This document shows, in pieces, positions 30,570 to 41,026 of a DNA stretch of 64,000 nt. The notes beneath the pieces were generated by a model, which saw only the letters and a program-made list of their open reading frames with translations, made no database searches and was not told where the DNA came from. Positions within the stretch are counted from its first letter, which is position 1; every line of letters starts with the position of its first letter. Made by a program: the position numbers and the translations under genes. This stretch comes from Arion vulgaris (lineage: Eukaryota; Mollusca; Gastropoda; Stylommatophora; Arionidae), in assembly GCA_020796225.1 (NCBI GenBank), contig CM036768.1, positions 36,484,289-36,548,288 on the forward strand, read 5' to 3'.

Positions 30570-31765
30570 AGATCTCGACTGGATTGCTGAGCACGTACAC
30601 TGCATACAGCTATGACTGAACTAAGCTATACTGCACTACGCTATGCTGTACTACGCTAGACTGCCTACGCATGACTGTCTAAAGACTGCGACTGCGTATG
30701 ACGCACATACACTGCACTGACTGTACGTCATGATCTGTCATTGAACTATGACTGCACTACTATGACTGTACTGACGCTGTCATGACTAGTGTCACTGAGC
30801 TATGATGTCACTGAATATGATGTCACTAGCTATGATGTCACTGAGCTAATGTCACTGACTATGATGTCACTGAATGTGTCACTGAGCTATGACTGTCACT
30901 GACTAACTGTCACTGAACTAAGCTGTCACTGAACTAAACTGTCACTGAACTAAGCTGTCACTGAACTAAGCTGTCACTGAACTATGATGTCACTGAACTA
31001 TGATGTCACTGAACTAGTGTCACTGAGCTGATGTCACGACTATGATGTCACTGAACTATGATGTCACTGAGCTATGATGTCACTGAGCTATGATGTCACT
31101 GAACTAAGCTGTCACTGAACTAACTGTAAATGTCACTGAGCTAGCTGTCACTGAGCTATGACTGTCACTGACCTAGCTGTCACGAACTAAGCTTCACTGA
31201 CACTGTCTCACTGACTACGCCTCCTCTTACACTAGCTCTCATCACTGCCTACTACTACTGCCTTACACTACGCTCTCACTACACTACGCCTCACTACACT
31301 ACGCCTCACTACACTACGCTCTCACACAGCTACACTACGCCTCACTACACTACGCTCTCGCTACACTACGCTCTCTCTACACTACGCTCTCACTACACTA
31401 CGCTCTCTCTACACTACGCTCTCCTACACTACGCTCTCCTACACCCTACACTACGCTCTCTCTACACTACGCTCTCACTACACTACGCTCTCACTACACT
31501 ACGCCTCACTACACTACGCTCTCCTACACTACGCTCTCCACGCCTCACACACTACGCTCCCTACACTACGCTCTCTACACCTACGCCTCCTACACTACGC
31601 TCTCCTACTACTCCACGCTCTCCACACTACGCCTCCTACACACGCCTCCGCCACACACGCCTCACTACACTACGCCTCCACACACGCCTCCTCCGCCTAC
31701 ACCTACGCCTCACACTACGCTCCCACACGCCTCACACACTACGCCTCACACCACTCCAACTTCTG
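30570..31765. repeat. noisy composite minisatellite
   Basis: Two successive arrays: about 17-bp CTGTCACTGAACTATGA units (30600-31200), then about 15-bp ACTACGCTCTCACTAC units (31200-31760). Many units have lost one to several bases, far more than in neighbouring unique DNA. This resembles poorly polished long-read consensus over a tandem array. Confidence 0.88.
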
Positions 31766-32185
31766 CATATTTTTCCGGACAACAATTAACTCTTTTTTTA
31801 AAAACTCTTAATGCCTTTCTTGTTCTCTTTTCCAACCTCAATTCTCCCCAATATTCCTTTAACACCCTTCCCAGTTTCAAATTAGTACCCAGATAAACCT
31901 CGCATTATCGATCCTCCATAGTTCACACAAGCCTTGCCTACAGATATCACTAGAACAATCAAAGCAACAAAACCACAATCTAAATCTAGCGTCCAGCTGT
32001 TGCCAAGCCATCAGATAAATTAGCCCTGACTGAGGAGAAATGGGATATTCCGAAGAATGTGTGGTTTGTGCGCTGTCTATTTGGGGGGTACTTTGTTGTA
32101 GTGAGACTAAAGTGTAATGTTAGAGGTGAGGAGAACAAAGGAAATGTATGAGATTTTTATGGAAATGTATGATTTGTGTGCACCA
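31766..32185. other. no recognised feature
   Basis: Unique intron-1 sequence. I searched it on the minus strand for an AD1-type LDFS exon ending in phase 0 and saw none. Confidence 0.4.
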
Positions 32186-32284
32186 GCTGCGCCGGTGTGC
32201 TGACAGGGCTCGCAAAAGGGAGCAAAGAATAGTAACAAAGCGACCTACAGAGCATGTCGTAAGAGGCGACTGAGGTAGAGACCT

Positions 32285-32489
32285 TTTTTTTCCGATCCAG
32301 AAGCACTTGCACTTTTCAGCTCTTCGGCTCGGTGCCATGGAAATTGTAACCCTTCGATTCGGTGCCACGAACACCGTAAATCTGGGGAATCTGTGGCTTT
32401 TTTGCCATTCCGCGGAATTGAACCCGCACACACAGAGGGATAGTCACCCGTAGTCCAACGCGCTACGAACACGCTGGGCAGACGGGCGG
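32285..32489 (-). mobile_element. SINE family A nested in family D
   Basis: Full reverse copy. The 10-bp duplication GTAGAGACCT lies at 32275-32284 and 32490-32499 within the family D core. Confidence 0.93.
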
Positions 32490-32637
32490 GTAGAGACCTA
32501 GGAAGCTACCATAGTAAATAAAAAGCGTTGCAGAAAATGGATGTGCTGGCCTACCTGTAGCGATAACTGGCACAATGTACAATCGCTCTTAGGGTCGGAT
32601 GACATACAAATCACAAAGAGTGGGTTAACAATTGGTC

Positions 32638-33157
32638 TCTTCTTCTTCTTCTTTGCGTTCGTTCTTTACGACCAATTTTAATCACTCTTTGTTTTTAAAA
32701 AAGTGTTTAAAAGCTGAAGGATTGTTCATTGCACCGGGTTTTACCCCATACGGCTCGGTACCTCTCCGCACAAATGGCACGTCACCTGCAGAGAGTATTG
32801 CACAAAGCACGAACTCCGTAGCTCCAGCAACAATCCTAGAGGTCTCTGAAAAAACTGCACTCGTGAAAAGAATGGCGCGGTCCGGGCTCGAACCCACGAC
32901 CTTCGACTCACAAGGCAAAGGGCTTAGCCACTTAGCCACAGAGACCCCCTATCCCTCTTTGTGATATGTTTGATCTTTGCCAAGAACGTGGATACGTTGC
33001 ACATTGGTGTGGTAGGGCCCTAAACGCATAGACTTCTACACGTTTAGTACATGTGCATTCGATTTCAGTCAAATCGCCTCTTACGACATGCGTGGCAGGT
33101 AACAGTGGCTCTATTCTTTACACTGCACATTTGGGCCCCGGTAACCACTAGGGCGGA
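32638..33157 (-). mobile_element. SINE family C nested in family D
   Basis: Reverse copy split by a family B SINE. The 10-bp duplication ACAATTGGTC lies at 32628-32637 and 33158-33167. Confidence 0.92.
32692..32950 (-). mobile_element. SINE family B nested in family C
   Basis: Complete reverse copy ending in the tRNA-head complement CTTAGCCACTTAGCCACAGA. The 11-bp duplication ATCACTCTTTG / ATCCCTCTTTG lies at 32681-32691 and 32951-32961. It is the youngest event of this nest. Confidence 0.92.
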
Positions 33158-33184
33158 ACAATTGGTCGATGTGGGGTATTTGAA

Positions 33185-33475
33185 GAAGAGACCAGCAAGA
33201 AAATGTATCAAATTTTATAAGCGCCGCTGGAACTACATGGCCACACATTAGAATGGATGAGAGAGACTCTTTACCAATCCTATAGGACACCAGAGGAAAA
33301 AGTCGAGGAAGACCAAGAGACTCTAGTAGAAACTATCACCAGAGAGGCTCAGCTGATCGGCCTAGTAAACATTAAACTTAAAGCAAGTGCAACGAACCCG
33401 AGACATGGAGAACCATGACCTCTGCCCCCATCCCCCCACAGGCCCAAGAGGAAAGACTAACTAATGTACCAGCTG
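33185..33475 (+). mobile_element. LINE C-terminal fragment (RRWNYIGH type), deletion-rich
   Basis: Aligns to 11870-12125 (CGCCGCTGGAACTACAT...GGCCACACA, CCACAGGCCCAAGAGGAAAG) but has lost many scattered bases, so no long frame survives. It ends with CTAACTAATG. Confidence 0.8.
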
Positions 33476-33628
33476 AGTTATTAACACCCCCCACAACTCA
33501 ACCACCATCACAGAGGTCATTATCTTGTGAAGAGGAGAGGAGGCCATGCGTACCTCAATGACTTAGAGAGCTATGCCAGCGGAAATATTGTTTTCCTGAA
33601 GAGGTTAACCCAAGCAAGACAAATAACT

Positions 33629-33822
33629 TATCCAGAAGCACTTGAGCTTTCAGCTCTTCGGCCCGGTGCCATGGACATCGTAACCCTTAGGTTCGGTGCC
33701 ACAAAAACCGTAAATCTGGAGAACCTGTGGCTTTTTCTGCCAGCCCACGGAATTGAACCCGTACTCACAGAGGGATTGTCACCCGCAGTCCAACGCGCTA
33801 CGAACACGCTGGGCAGGCGGGC
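33629..33822 (-). mobile_element. SINE family A
   Basis: Reverse copy from TCCAGAAGCACTTGAGC to the CGCTGGGCAGGCGGGC head complement. Followed at once by an ALAR-type LINE tail (GTGGAGGTCTCTTGTGGAAG, then GATAGATAGAT to 33890). Confidence 0.85.
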
Positions 33823-33949
33823 AGTGGAGGTCTCTTGTGGAAGCCTTATGTGTGAATCGGAACACAAAGAGGATATAGATAGATAGATAACATGCTTGCA
33901 GACTATAAATATACAGCAAATACTCTGGAAGACACAGAGATGGTTTTTT

Positions 33950-34925
33950 CACAGACAAATGCTGAGAATCATATAAAATGCTGAGAATCATATAAAATGT
34001 TGAGAATCATATAAAATGCTGAGAATCATATAAATGCGAGAATCATATAAATGCTGAGAATCATCATATAAAATGCTGAGAATCATATAAAATTCTGAGA
34101 ATCATATAAAATGCTGAGAATCATATAAAATGCTGAGAATCATATAAAATGCTGAGAATCATATAAAATGCTGAGAATCATATAAAATGCTGAGAATCAT
34201 ATAAAATGCTGAGAATCATCATATAAAATGCTGAGAATCATATAAAATTCTGAGAATCATATAAAATGCTGAGAAACATTTAAATGCTGAGAATCATATA
34301 AAATGCTGAGAATCATATAAAATGTGGAATCTATACAGAGATGTGAGAATCATATAAAATGCTGAGAACATCATATAAAATGCTGAGAATCATATAAATC
34401 TGAGAATCATATAAAATGCTGAGAATCATATAAATGCTGAGAATCATAATAAAATGCTGAGAATCATATAAAATTCTGAGAATCATATAAAATGCTGAGA
34501 AACATTTAAATGCTGAGAATCATATAAAATGCTGAGAATCATATAAAATGCTGAGAATCATATAAAATGCTGAGAATCATATAAAATGCTGAGAATCATC
34601 ATATAAAATGCTGAGAATCATATAAAATTCTGAGAATCATATAAAATGCTGAGAATCATATAAAATGCTGAGAATCATATAAAATGCTGAGAATCATATA
34701 AAATGCTGAGAATCATATAAAATGCTGAGAATCATCATATAAATTTCTGAGAATCATATAAAATCTGAGAAATCATTAAATGCTGAGAACATATAAAATG
34801 CTGAGAATCATATAAAATGCTGAGAATCATATAAAATGCTGAGAATCATATAAAATGCTGAGAATCATATAAAATGCTGAGAATCATCATATAAAATGCT
34901 GAGAATCATCATATAAAATGCTAAA
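33950..34925. repeat. 19-bp minisatellite (TGAGAATCATATAAAATGC)
   Basis: About 50 tandem units with higher-order structure: a 3-base ATC insertion (AATCATCATATAAAATGC) recurs, as does an AAATTC variant. It lies 350 bases beyond the exon 1 donor, in intron 1. Confidence 0.95.
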
Positions 34926-35278
34926 ATTACAACTAATGTGCTGAAATACGACAAAGCATAAAGAAATCTTACATTCAACATAAAAAAACAGAAGATCATA
35001 ATTTTTCGGGCAAGCAAACAGAAAGAAGATTTAGAACGTGATAACCGACAAAATTCGTGGGAGACGAAACAGATGTCGACAAGGAAAGAAAACTTTGAAA
35101 AGCTGGCTTCATGGCACGGAAGACAGTCAACATCTGAAATGATAGTCAATACTCAGGATAGATATTTGTGGAAATCTATGATCGCTTTCTATAGTCGATA
35201 TGGCACATGATGATGTAATGATGACGACGATGATGATGGTAATAATAATATAGAAATAACATACAACATATAACTTAC

Positions 35279-35983
35279 ATTTGGATATAAGAAAGTATGT
35301 CTGCCTCGTTCTCCAGGTAAATGGGTTTGTCCATGGGATATATGACCCTCCATTCTGTTGTCGTAGTTTGCAGAGGTGACCCCAGCCATATGAAATCCGG
35401 GGGGTGTTGTAATTACACCATGTGGTGACATGGATGGACTGCCGTGAGGTCCTCTTCCTTGTAGTGACTGCGAATGAAGGGGCATCTTATGAATCTGTCC
35501 GGCGTGGTTAAGATCTGGTAATCCTAGCATGGAAGATGCCCCCATAGGATTGATTCCGTTTGCTATGTAACCCTGTCGGCCATAGAGTGTCTCTTGTGAT
35601 CCGACCCTCAATGAATTTAGCTGATCTTCTCCACTTCGGGGGATTCTGATGCCACAGTTTAATGAGTTAATAGGAGATGTTGAGAACACAGGTGATACAA
35701 CTTGCGATGGCTGGAGATGTTGGTCATGATGCTGGTGGTAACCTAACGATAACGGCTGCAACGGACTCCTAGATTCTTGCCCCTGTTGATAAGGGTACGC
35801 TGGTGGCAGTCCATGACCTCCTTGTGTGGCAAACGATCGCAAAGAAGTACCCGGTGTCATCTGTACCAATGAGGCAGTGGGAACGACATTGGGCGGGCTT
35901 CGAGGATTAAAAGCCCCGCTAGCCATTGGGTACCGTGATCGTGATGCAAACTGACCACCATTTCCTCCATACTGATAAGCCAT
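35279..35983 (-). CDS. TCF3/4/12: E-protein exon 1, atypical N-terminus
   Basis: Minus-strand exon of 705 bases (235 codons) from ATG at 35983 to the donor CCAAAT/gtaagt at 35279. An in-frame TGA lies 11 codons upstream, so 35983 is the likely start. An alternative is an acceptor TACTGTCAG just upstream in the same frame, but it has no pyrimidine tract. The protein begins MAYQYGGNGGQFASRSRYPM, is rich in Gly, Ser, Pro, His, Gln and Asn, and has no fold I recognise. It looks like a disordered transactivation region, with patches such as HQHHDQHLQPSQ and SPSMSPHG. Codon choice and uninterrupted frame support it as real coding DNA, unlike the repeats around it. It lacks the AD1 LDFS helix. The exon ends in phase 0, which fits exon 2. 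The E-protein link rests on that and on adjacency. Confidence 0.78.
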
Positions 35984-37000
35984 TATATAAAACTTCAGTA
36001 CCTGACAGTACGCTCATCAATATATTTACAAATGAAGCGAACTTATATATATTTTTTCAGTTGTTCAACCTTTATAATCCAGTCAGTATTTGAATTAAAA
36101 TATTCCTTTCTGAACTATCCAATTCACTACACACACGACGGATACAATCTTGATTGTACTTTGTTTAGTAAATTTCCGTCTGAATTTGACAAGATAACAT
36201 TCTCGGTAAAGTTGAGCTTAGCTGCACACAAAGTCTATATTTCGTTATTAACCTACTCTACAATACCTTTCAATCACTTCTTGTCCCTTACTTGACAACA
36301 TTTCTAATCTTCTAACACAATCTTCCATCCATCTTTCTTGACAATCATATCCCAATCGCGTATTGAAATATAAATCCGAAAACACCCATCTTGCTTGCTA
36401 CCTGTGTGTTGTCATCTTCAGGCATTGCACCTCAATTTTTATTTTGTTATTTGTTCAGTATTAATGTTAACTATTGAAATGTACGATCGTCTTACTAGTG
36501 AACAATTGTGTGTCAGCTTTACGTGGGTTGACAGTCCTTCAACAAGTTTATTTCAATATTTTCATGCTTGAATGAATTACGGACCTCACCAACTGAATCC
36601 AAAAATAGACTTCAGATAATATATTTGTTTATACAATATGTACATGTATTTATATGAAGTAGATTTCAATAATAATTCAACTTGCAAACTGACGTCGAAT
36701 ACGCAGAGGTAGAAAAGAAAGGAAAACAGTGTTCGCAGAAGAAAGAAGTAAACAATGTCGAGGTAAGGAAGAAGTAAAACACAATGTCCAAGTTAAGGAA
36801 GAAGGAAAACATAAAGTCCAGAGTTAAGAAAGAAAGTAAAACACAATGTAAAATATGGAAAAAGTAATGAATTAAAACATACAATGTGACAGTACTATAA
36901 CGTGGTCATAATAAAATTTCGTAGAAAATGTATCGAGATGACGTGAATGTGAAATGTGATTATGAAATCGATCTCTTAATTAATATCTTCTTAAATGTCA
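35984..37000. other. upstream region of the E-protein exon 1
   Basis: About 1 kb of AT-rich sequence without recognisable repeats except a loose AAGGAAGAAG...AAAACACAATGTCC direct repeat at 36700-36850. This is where a promoter or 5' untranslated exon of the minus-strand gene would lie, but I see no clear TATA box, initiator or CpG-rich island. A donor-like TTG/gtgagg on the minus strand near 36590 could end a 5' UTR exon (weak). Confidence 0.35.
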
Positions 37001-37217
37001 TAGATTAACCCCTTCGCTCTTCACAGCCGATATACTGTCTTGGGGTACTTTGTAAGATGACGCAAAGCCGATATAACTGGTTAATTCAGTATACGTTGCA
37101 GTATAAATGCGTCCAGAGGTGAATACAAACTGATGGAAAGTAAATTGGTTAAATAACGTATATTCTTCATTTTCTTCTGCGAACACACTATATTTTTTTT
37201 GTTTTGTTTGTTTGTTG

Positions 37218-37398
37218 ATCTAGAAACACTTGAGCTTTCAGCTCTTCGGCTCGGTGCCATGGACATCGTAACCCTTCGGTTCGGTGCCACGAACACCGTA
37301 AATGTGGAGAACATGTGGCTTTTCTGCCAGCCCGCGGAAGTGAACAGCACTCACATGGGATTTGTCACCCGTCGTCCAACGCGCTACGAACATTCTGG
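37218..37398 (-). mobile_element. SINE family A
   Basis: Reverse copy from GATCTAGAAACACTTGAGC to the head complement. It runs directly into a truncated family D element with no TSD visible between them. Confidence 0.82.
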
Positions 37399-37560
37399 GC
37401 GCGAACACTCCATATCGACTACTTATTAAACCACTTTTTGTGGTTTGTATGTGATCTGAGCCTAAGAGCAATTGTGCAATGTGCCATTTATGCACCAATT
37501 GGTGCCGAGGTCAGCACATCTGATTTCATGCCACGTTTTTTATTTACTAGGGTAGATTTT
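37399..37560 (-). mobile_element. SINE family D, truncated
   Basis: Contains CGAACACTCCATATCGAC, CTGAGCCTAAGAGCAATTG and the GCACATCTGATTTC block, then stops at TTTACTAGGGTAG. The head half with the conserved core is missing. Confidence 0.75.
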
Positions 37561-37684
37561 CCAATAAACAACGTATCTGAGGAGTGTGTTCACGAAACCG
37601 ATCTCTCGTCAATTTCATATCATATATCTCGTATGAAAACAAGTCACCAAGTTAAATCCAATTAAGATTCAAAACTTTGTCCAG

Positions 37685-37930
37685 CATGAGTGGTTACCGG
37701 GCCCAAATTTGGGGTGTAAAGAATAGAACTACTGTTACCTGCCATGCAGGTCGTAAGAGGCGGCTAAGGCGGTTTGGCTGAAATCTGATGCATGTGTCCT
37801 AAGCGTGTATGCGTTTAGGGGCCTACCAAACCAATGTGCAATGTATACACGTTCTTGGCAAAGATCAAACATATCACAAAGAGTGATTAAAATTGGTCGT
37901 AAAGAACGAACGCAAAGAAGAAGAAGAACT
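37685..37930 (+). mobile_element. SINE-like element, family C (with TSD)
   Basis: Plus copy from GAGTGGTTACCGGGCCC to GAACGCAAAGAAGAAGAA. Flanks show AACTTTGTCCAGC before and AACTTTGTCAGC after, an imperfect 12-bp TSD. Confidence 0.88.
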
Positions 37931-38029
37931 TTGTCAGCGGGTGTCTTCAGCGAATTCTCAGACTGAGATCATATGACAGAGTTACAAACACAGACCTGTG
38001 GATAAGAACTGGACAGGAACTAATGATGA

Positions 38030-38300
38030 CACAGGTTAAAAGGAAATAATGACAGTTGGTTTGGCAAACCCTACGGAAAAGACAGTCGAGTGTTACTAGA
38101 CAAGCGCTTAAGTGGAACCCGCAGGAAAAACATAAAAGAGGACGCCCTGAACAGACCTAGAGACGGAGTTTTCTTGAGGAACTGAAGAATACTCGACTAT
38201 CATGGGAGACCATAAAGAGAACAGCCAGAGACCGGAAAAAGTGACGAACTACTGTTGAGGCCCTATGCTCCACGAGGAGCGGAGATGAATAGGTCAGTAA
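38030..38300 (+). mobile_element. LINE C-terminal fragment (CSTRSGDE type)
   Basis: Plus frame QSSVTRQALKWNPQEKHK, RGRPEQT, then after a stop RRSFLEELKNTRLSWETIKR, TARDRKK and TTVEALCSTRSGDE. Homologue on the minus strand at 55815-56100. Confidence 0.8.
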
Positions 38301-38559
38301 GTAAGTATGATGTATGAATAAGCACTAGTATCTTAATGTCTCATTTAATATCATAGCATATATGATGTGTATGAGACTTGTGGTTAGAACATCGATCTCC
38401 AGGTCATATTAAATGGGTTCAAACTCCGGTACGGCCAGGACATTTTTTTCCGTGCAAAGTTACAAGAAAACAAGAACCAGCCAGAACACTGAGTGGCCAC
38501 AGCACTAGCAAAGATCCTTTTATTCACAGTCTAGAATATCCCATTAGTTACCTCATGAT

Positions 38560-38735
38560 ATTACAGACAGTCAATAGCCAAGAATATTTCCTTATTTACA
38601 TCATGTCAGCACAGACAGTCAATGTCAACAGCCAATAAAATCCCACTATTTAGCCCAAGATAGCATAGACAGTTGATGTCATCAGCCAAGAATAACCTAT
38701 TATGTACCCCATGACAGCACAGACAGTCAATGCTG
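38560..38735. repeat. diverged 60-bp tandem repeat
   Basis: Three units with CAGACAGTCAATG..AACAGCCAA followed by TA(T)T(T)ACC.CATGA. Weakly conserved. Confidence 0.7.
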
Positions 38736-38847
38736 ACAGTTTATTAAGGTTGTTGAGCGTCGTGACACGCTGCGTTATCTTGGGATAACATTTGATTACA
38801 GTCTGTCTTTCAAAGATCTTGTTACACAAACGATACAACGTTGCAAG

Positions 38848-39008
38848 CAGTGGCGGCTCGTCATTAGGGGCCAATGGGGCCCCCACAAAATAATGTGTAA
38901 CGTGTATTTATTATTAATAAATTAAAATATAACTTAACCCAAAAAACATGATTTTTCTGAAAATTTGTATCTGGCCCCACCAACAAAAAAGATCACGAGC
39001 CGCCACTG
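38848..39008. mobile_element. hAT-type MITE
   Basis: Termini CAGTGGCGGCTCGT and ACGAGCCGCCACTG. The 8-bp duplication GTTGCAAG lies at 38840-38847 and 39009-39016. It sits in the LINE reading frame; removing it and one TSD restores the host frame by inspection. Confidence 0.94.
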
Positions 39009-39140
39009 GTTGCAAGTATGGTCTTGCAGCTCTCAAGATTATGGTAACCGCACGCATTAAGCAAAGACTACTTGTCCCTCTCTTTCATTAAATGGTTATA
39101 TAAGTGGTAGATTACGGACTTGGCATTCTCACGATATCAT

Positions 39141-39396
39141 CTTCTTTGAACACTCCATATCGACACTTGTTAACCACTCTTTGTGATTTGTATGTGATCT
39201 GATGCTAAGAACGATTGTACGTTGTGCCAGTTATGTGCCTACAAGTAGGCCAGCATATCCGATTTCTGCGATGCTTTTTATTTACTGGGGTAGCTTCCCT
39301 ATGTCCTACATCAATCGCCTTTTACAACATGCCTTGTAAGTTGCAGTAGTACTATTTATTGCTTCCCTTGCGGGCTCGGGTACCATACGGGCGCTC
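39141..39396 (-). mobile_element. SINE family D
   Basis: Reverse copy with CTTTGAACACTCCATATCGA, core complement CAATCGCCTTTTACAACATG and head complement GTACCATACGGGC. A loose duplication around CTCACGATATCAT / CTCATGATAATCA borders it. Confidence 0.82.
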
Positions 39397-40003
39397 ATGA
39401 TAATCAAATAACAATGTGAACGACTCGAACGTATTCAGAATGACGGTATGCGTATAGTCCTTGACTGCGCTAGAGAAACTCCCGTTGTAAACTTGAGGAG
39501 AAATGATCAACGAATATCAAAGCAGGAATTGAAGTGGGATGCAAAGGATTCAAGAAAGAGAGGTCGACCTAAAGAGACCCTGAAACGAACTTTGCTGAGA
39601 GAGGCAGGAAATATTTGGTCTCAGTTCCATGGAGAGATTGATTGCCCCGGATAGAACGGTATGGAGAAATTACTTGCAGGCCCTATGTAACGTATAACGG
39701 TACGAGGGGAATTATTATTGATATGCTTGGCCTTCTGTTACTACGCTCCCGTCTTGCAATCACCCAAACCAAGACATATGCGGGTTACTACAGATAAGAG
39801 ATATCCACTGCACAAGAACACTAATGATGTTACGGGCACGAGAATCAAGCGTGACATATAGTGGATGGCTCAGGCTGAGAGAACAATATCATAGTTACAT
39901 CTCTACGGAAGAAGAAGAATTGAATCCCAGTAAGTGTTAGCATGGCCAACTATCGCAAGGTTATCATTACTTTTGGACAAGAATATGGAGATTGAGGCAA
40001 AAC

Positions 40004-40262
40004 GTCGCCCTTGTATCGCCGGGGTCCGCAAGAAGAGCAAAGAATAGTAACACTGCAACCTACAAGGCATGTCGTGAGAGGCGACTGAGGTAGGGACCTA
40101 GGAAGCTACCTAGTAAATTAAAAGAGTCACAGAAATCGGATGTGCTGACCTACTTGTAGACGCATAACTGGCACAATGCACAATCGTTCTTAGGCTCAGG
40201 GTCACATACAAATCACAAAGAGTGGTTAACAAGTGGTCGATATGAAGCATTCGAAAAAGAAG
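40004..40262 (+). mobile_element. SINE family D
   Basis: Plus copy: CCCTTGTATCGCCGGGGTCC head, GTCGTGAGAGGCGACTGAGG core, AAGTGGTCGATATGAAGCA tail end. Confidence 0.82.
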
Positions 40263-40317
40263 GGGCAAAATGAAGGATGAACTCACAAGTAAGCAACTGA
40301 TAGAAGATAATGCAAGA

Positions 40318-40365
<48 letters not shown>
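40318..40365. repeat. (GAT)n microsatellite
   Basis: Fifteen or so uninterrupted GAT triplets. Confidence 0.95.
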
Positions 40366-40414
40366 CTTGTATAAATAAAACCCATATTGCAATAATAGAG
40401 ATAGGGATATTGAC

Positions 40415-41026
40415 CAGTTGCAATCTACCTGGACCGGACAATAGAAATAATCCCACCTTGTTGAAGACATGTGCTGCGTTGGCAGTTGCAATCTACCTGG
40501 ACCGGACAATAGAAATAATCCCACCTTGTTGAAGACATGTGCTGCGTTGGCAGTTGCAATCTACCTGGACCGGACAATAGAAATAATCCCACCTTGTTGA
40601 AGACATGTGCTGCGTTGGCAGTTGCAATCTACCTGGACCGGACAATAGAAATAATCCCACCTTGTTGAAGACATGTGCTGCGTTGGCAGTTGCAATCTAC
40701 CTGGACCGGACAATAGAAATAATCCCACCTTGTTGAAGACCTGTGCTGCGTTGGCAGTTGCAATCTACCTGGACCGGACAATAGAAATAATCCCACCTTG
40801 TTGAAGACCTGTGCTGCGTTGGCAGTTGCAATCTACCTGGACCGGACAATAGAAATAATCCCATCTTGTTGAAGACATGTGCTGCGTTGGCAGTTGCAAT
40901 CTACCTGGACCGGACAATAGAAATAATCCCACCTTGTTGAAGACATGTGCTGCGTTGGCAGTTGCAATCTACCTGGACCGGACAATAGAAATAATCCCAC
41001 CTTGTTGAAGACATGTGCTGCGTTGG
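40415..41026. repeat. 68-bp satellite, nine head-to-tail copies
   Basis: Units start at 40415 and repeat exactly every 68 bases to 41026. Each runs from CAGTTGCAATCTACCTGGAC through CGGACAATAGAAATAATCCC to TGTGCTGCGTTGG. Only two substitutions are visible: ACATG to ACCTG in units 5 and 6, and CCACC to CCATC in unit 7. This is far more homogeneous than any other array here. Confidence 0.97.

Larger units (their letters stand above)
32190..33190 (+). mobile_element. SINE family D carrying three nested SINEs
   Basis: The outer family D copy is in three pieces: 32190-32284, 32490-32637 and 33158-33190 (tail TTTGAAGAAGAG). The first gap is a family A SINE and the second a family C SINE that itself contains a family B SINE. 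Each insertion has its own target-site duplication. Confidence 0.9.
5239..35983 (-). other. TCF3/4/12: E-protein (class I bHLH) gene locus, 5' part
   Basis: Gene-level entry for the seven exons listed separately. What I see: each exon has an AG acceptor and a GT donor, and all phases agree (0, 1, 0, 1, 0, 1, 0 at successive exon ends), so the spliced frame is open for 383 codons. What is known: E-proteins are nuclear transcription factors that bind E-boxes (CANNTG) as homodimers or with tissue-specific class II bHLH partners, and have many introns and alternative first exons. The block order MFSPPV, SW..GQP, YSR..RDGLP, Y..KRPL, KRRK matches TCF4/TCF12. Introns measure about 8.0, 12.1, 2.1, 1.4, 2.9 and 3.1 kb and are packed with SINEs, MITEs and arrays. 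The AD2 and bHLH exons are not in the window; they should lie left of base 1. No poly(A) site is visible. Confidence 0.88.
38735..39700 (+). mobile_element. LINE fragment interrupted by a MITE and a SINE
   Basis: RT thumb region: DTLRYLGITFDYSLSFKDLV, then the hAT MITE, then YGLAALKIMVTARIKQRLLV and VDYGLGILT. A family D SINE follows, then ERIQNDGMRIVLDCARETPV. This is jockey-like. At about 39495 it switches to another LINE tail (RRNDQRISKQELKWDAKDSR, GRPKETLKRTLLREAGN). The join suggests template switching or a later insertion. Confidence 0.85.

Noticed and set aside
37005..37084. Fourth TTAA-flanked MITE
   Set aside because: TTAA is present at both ends but the inverted termini do not match beyond a few bases.
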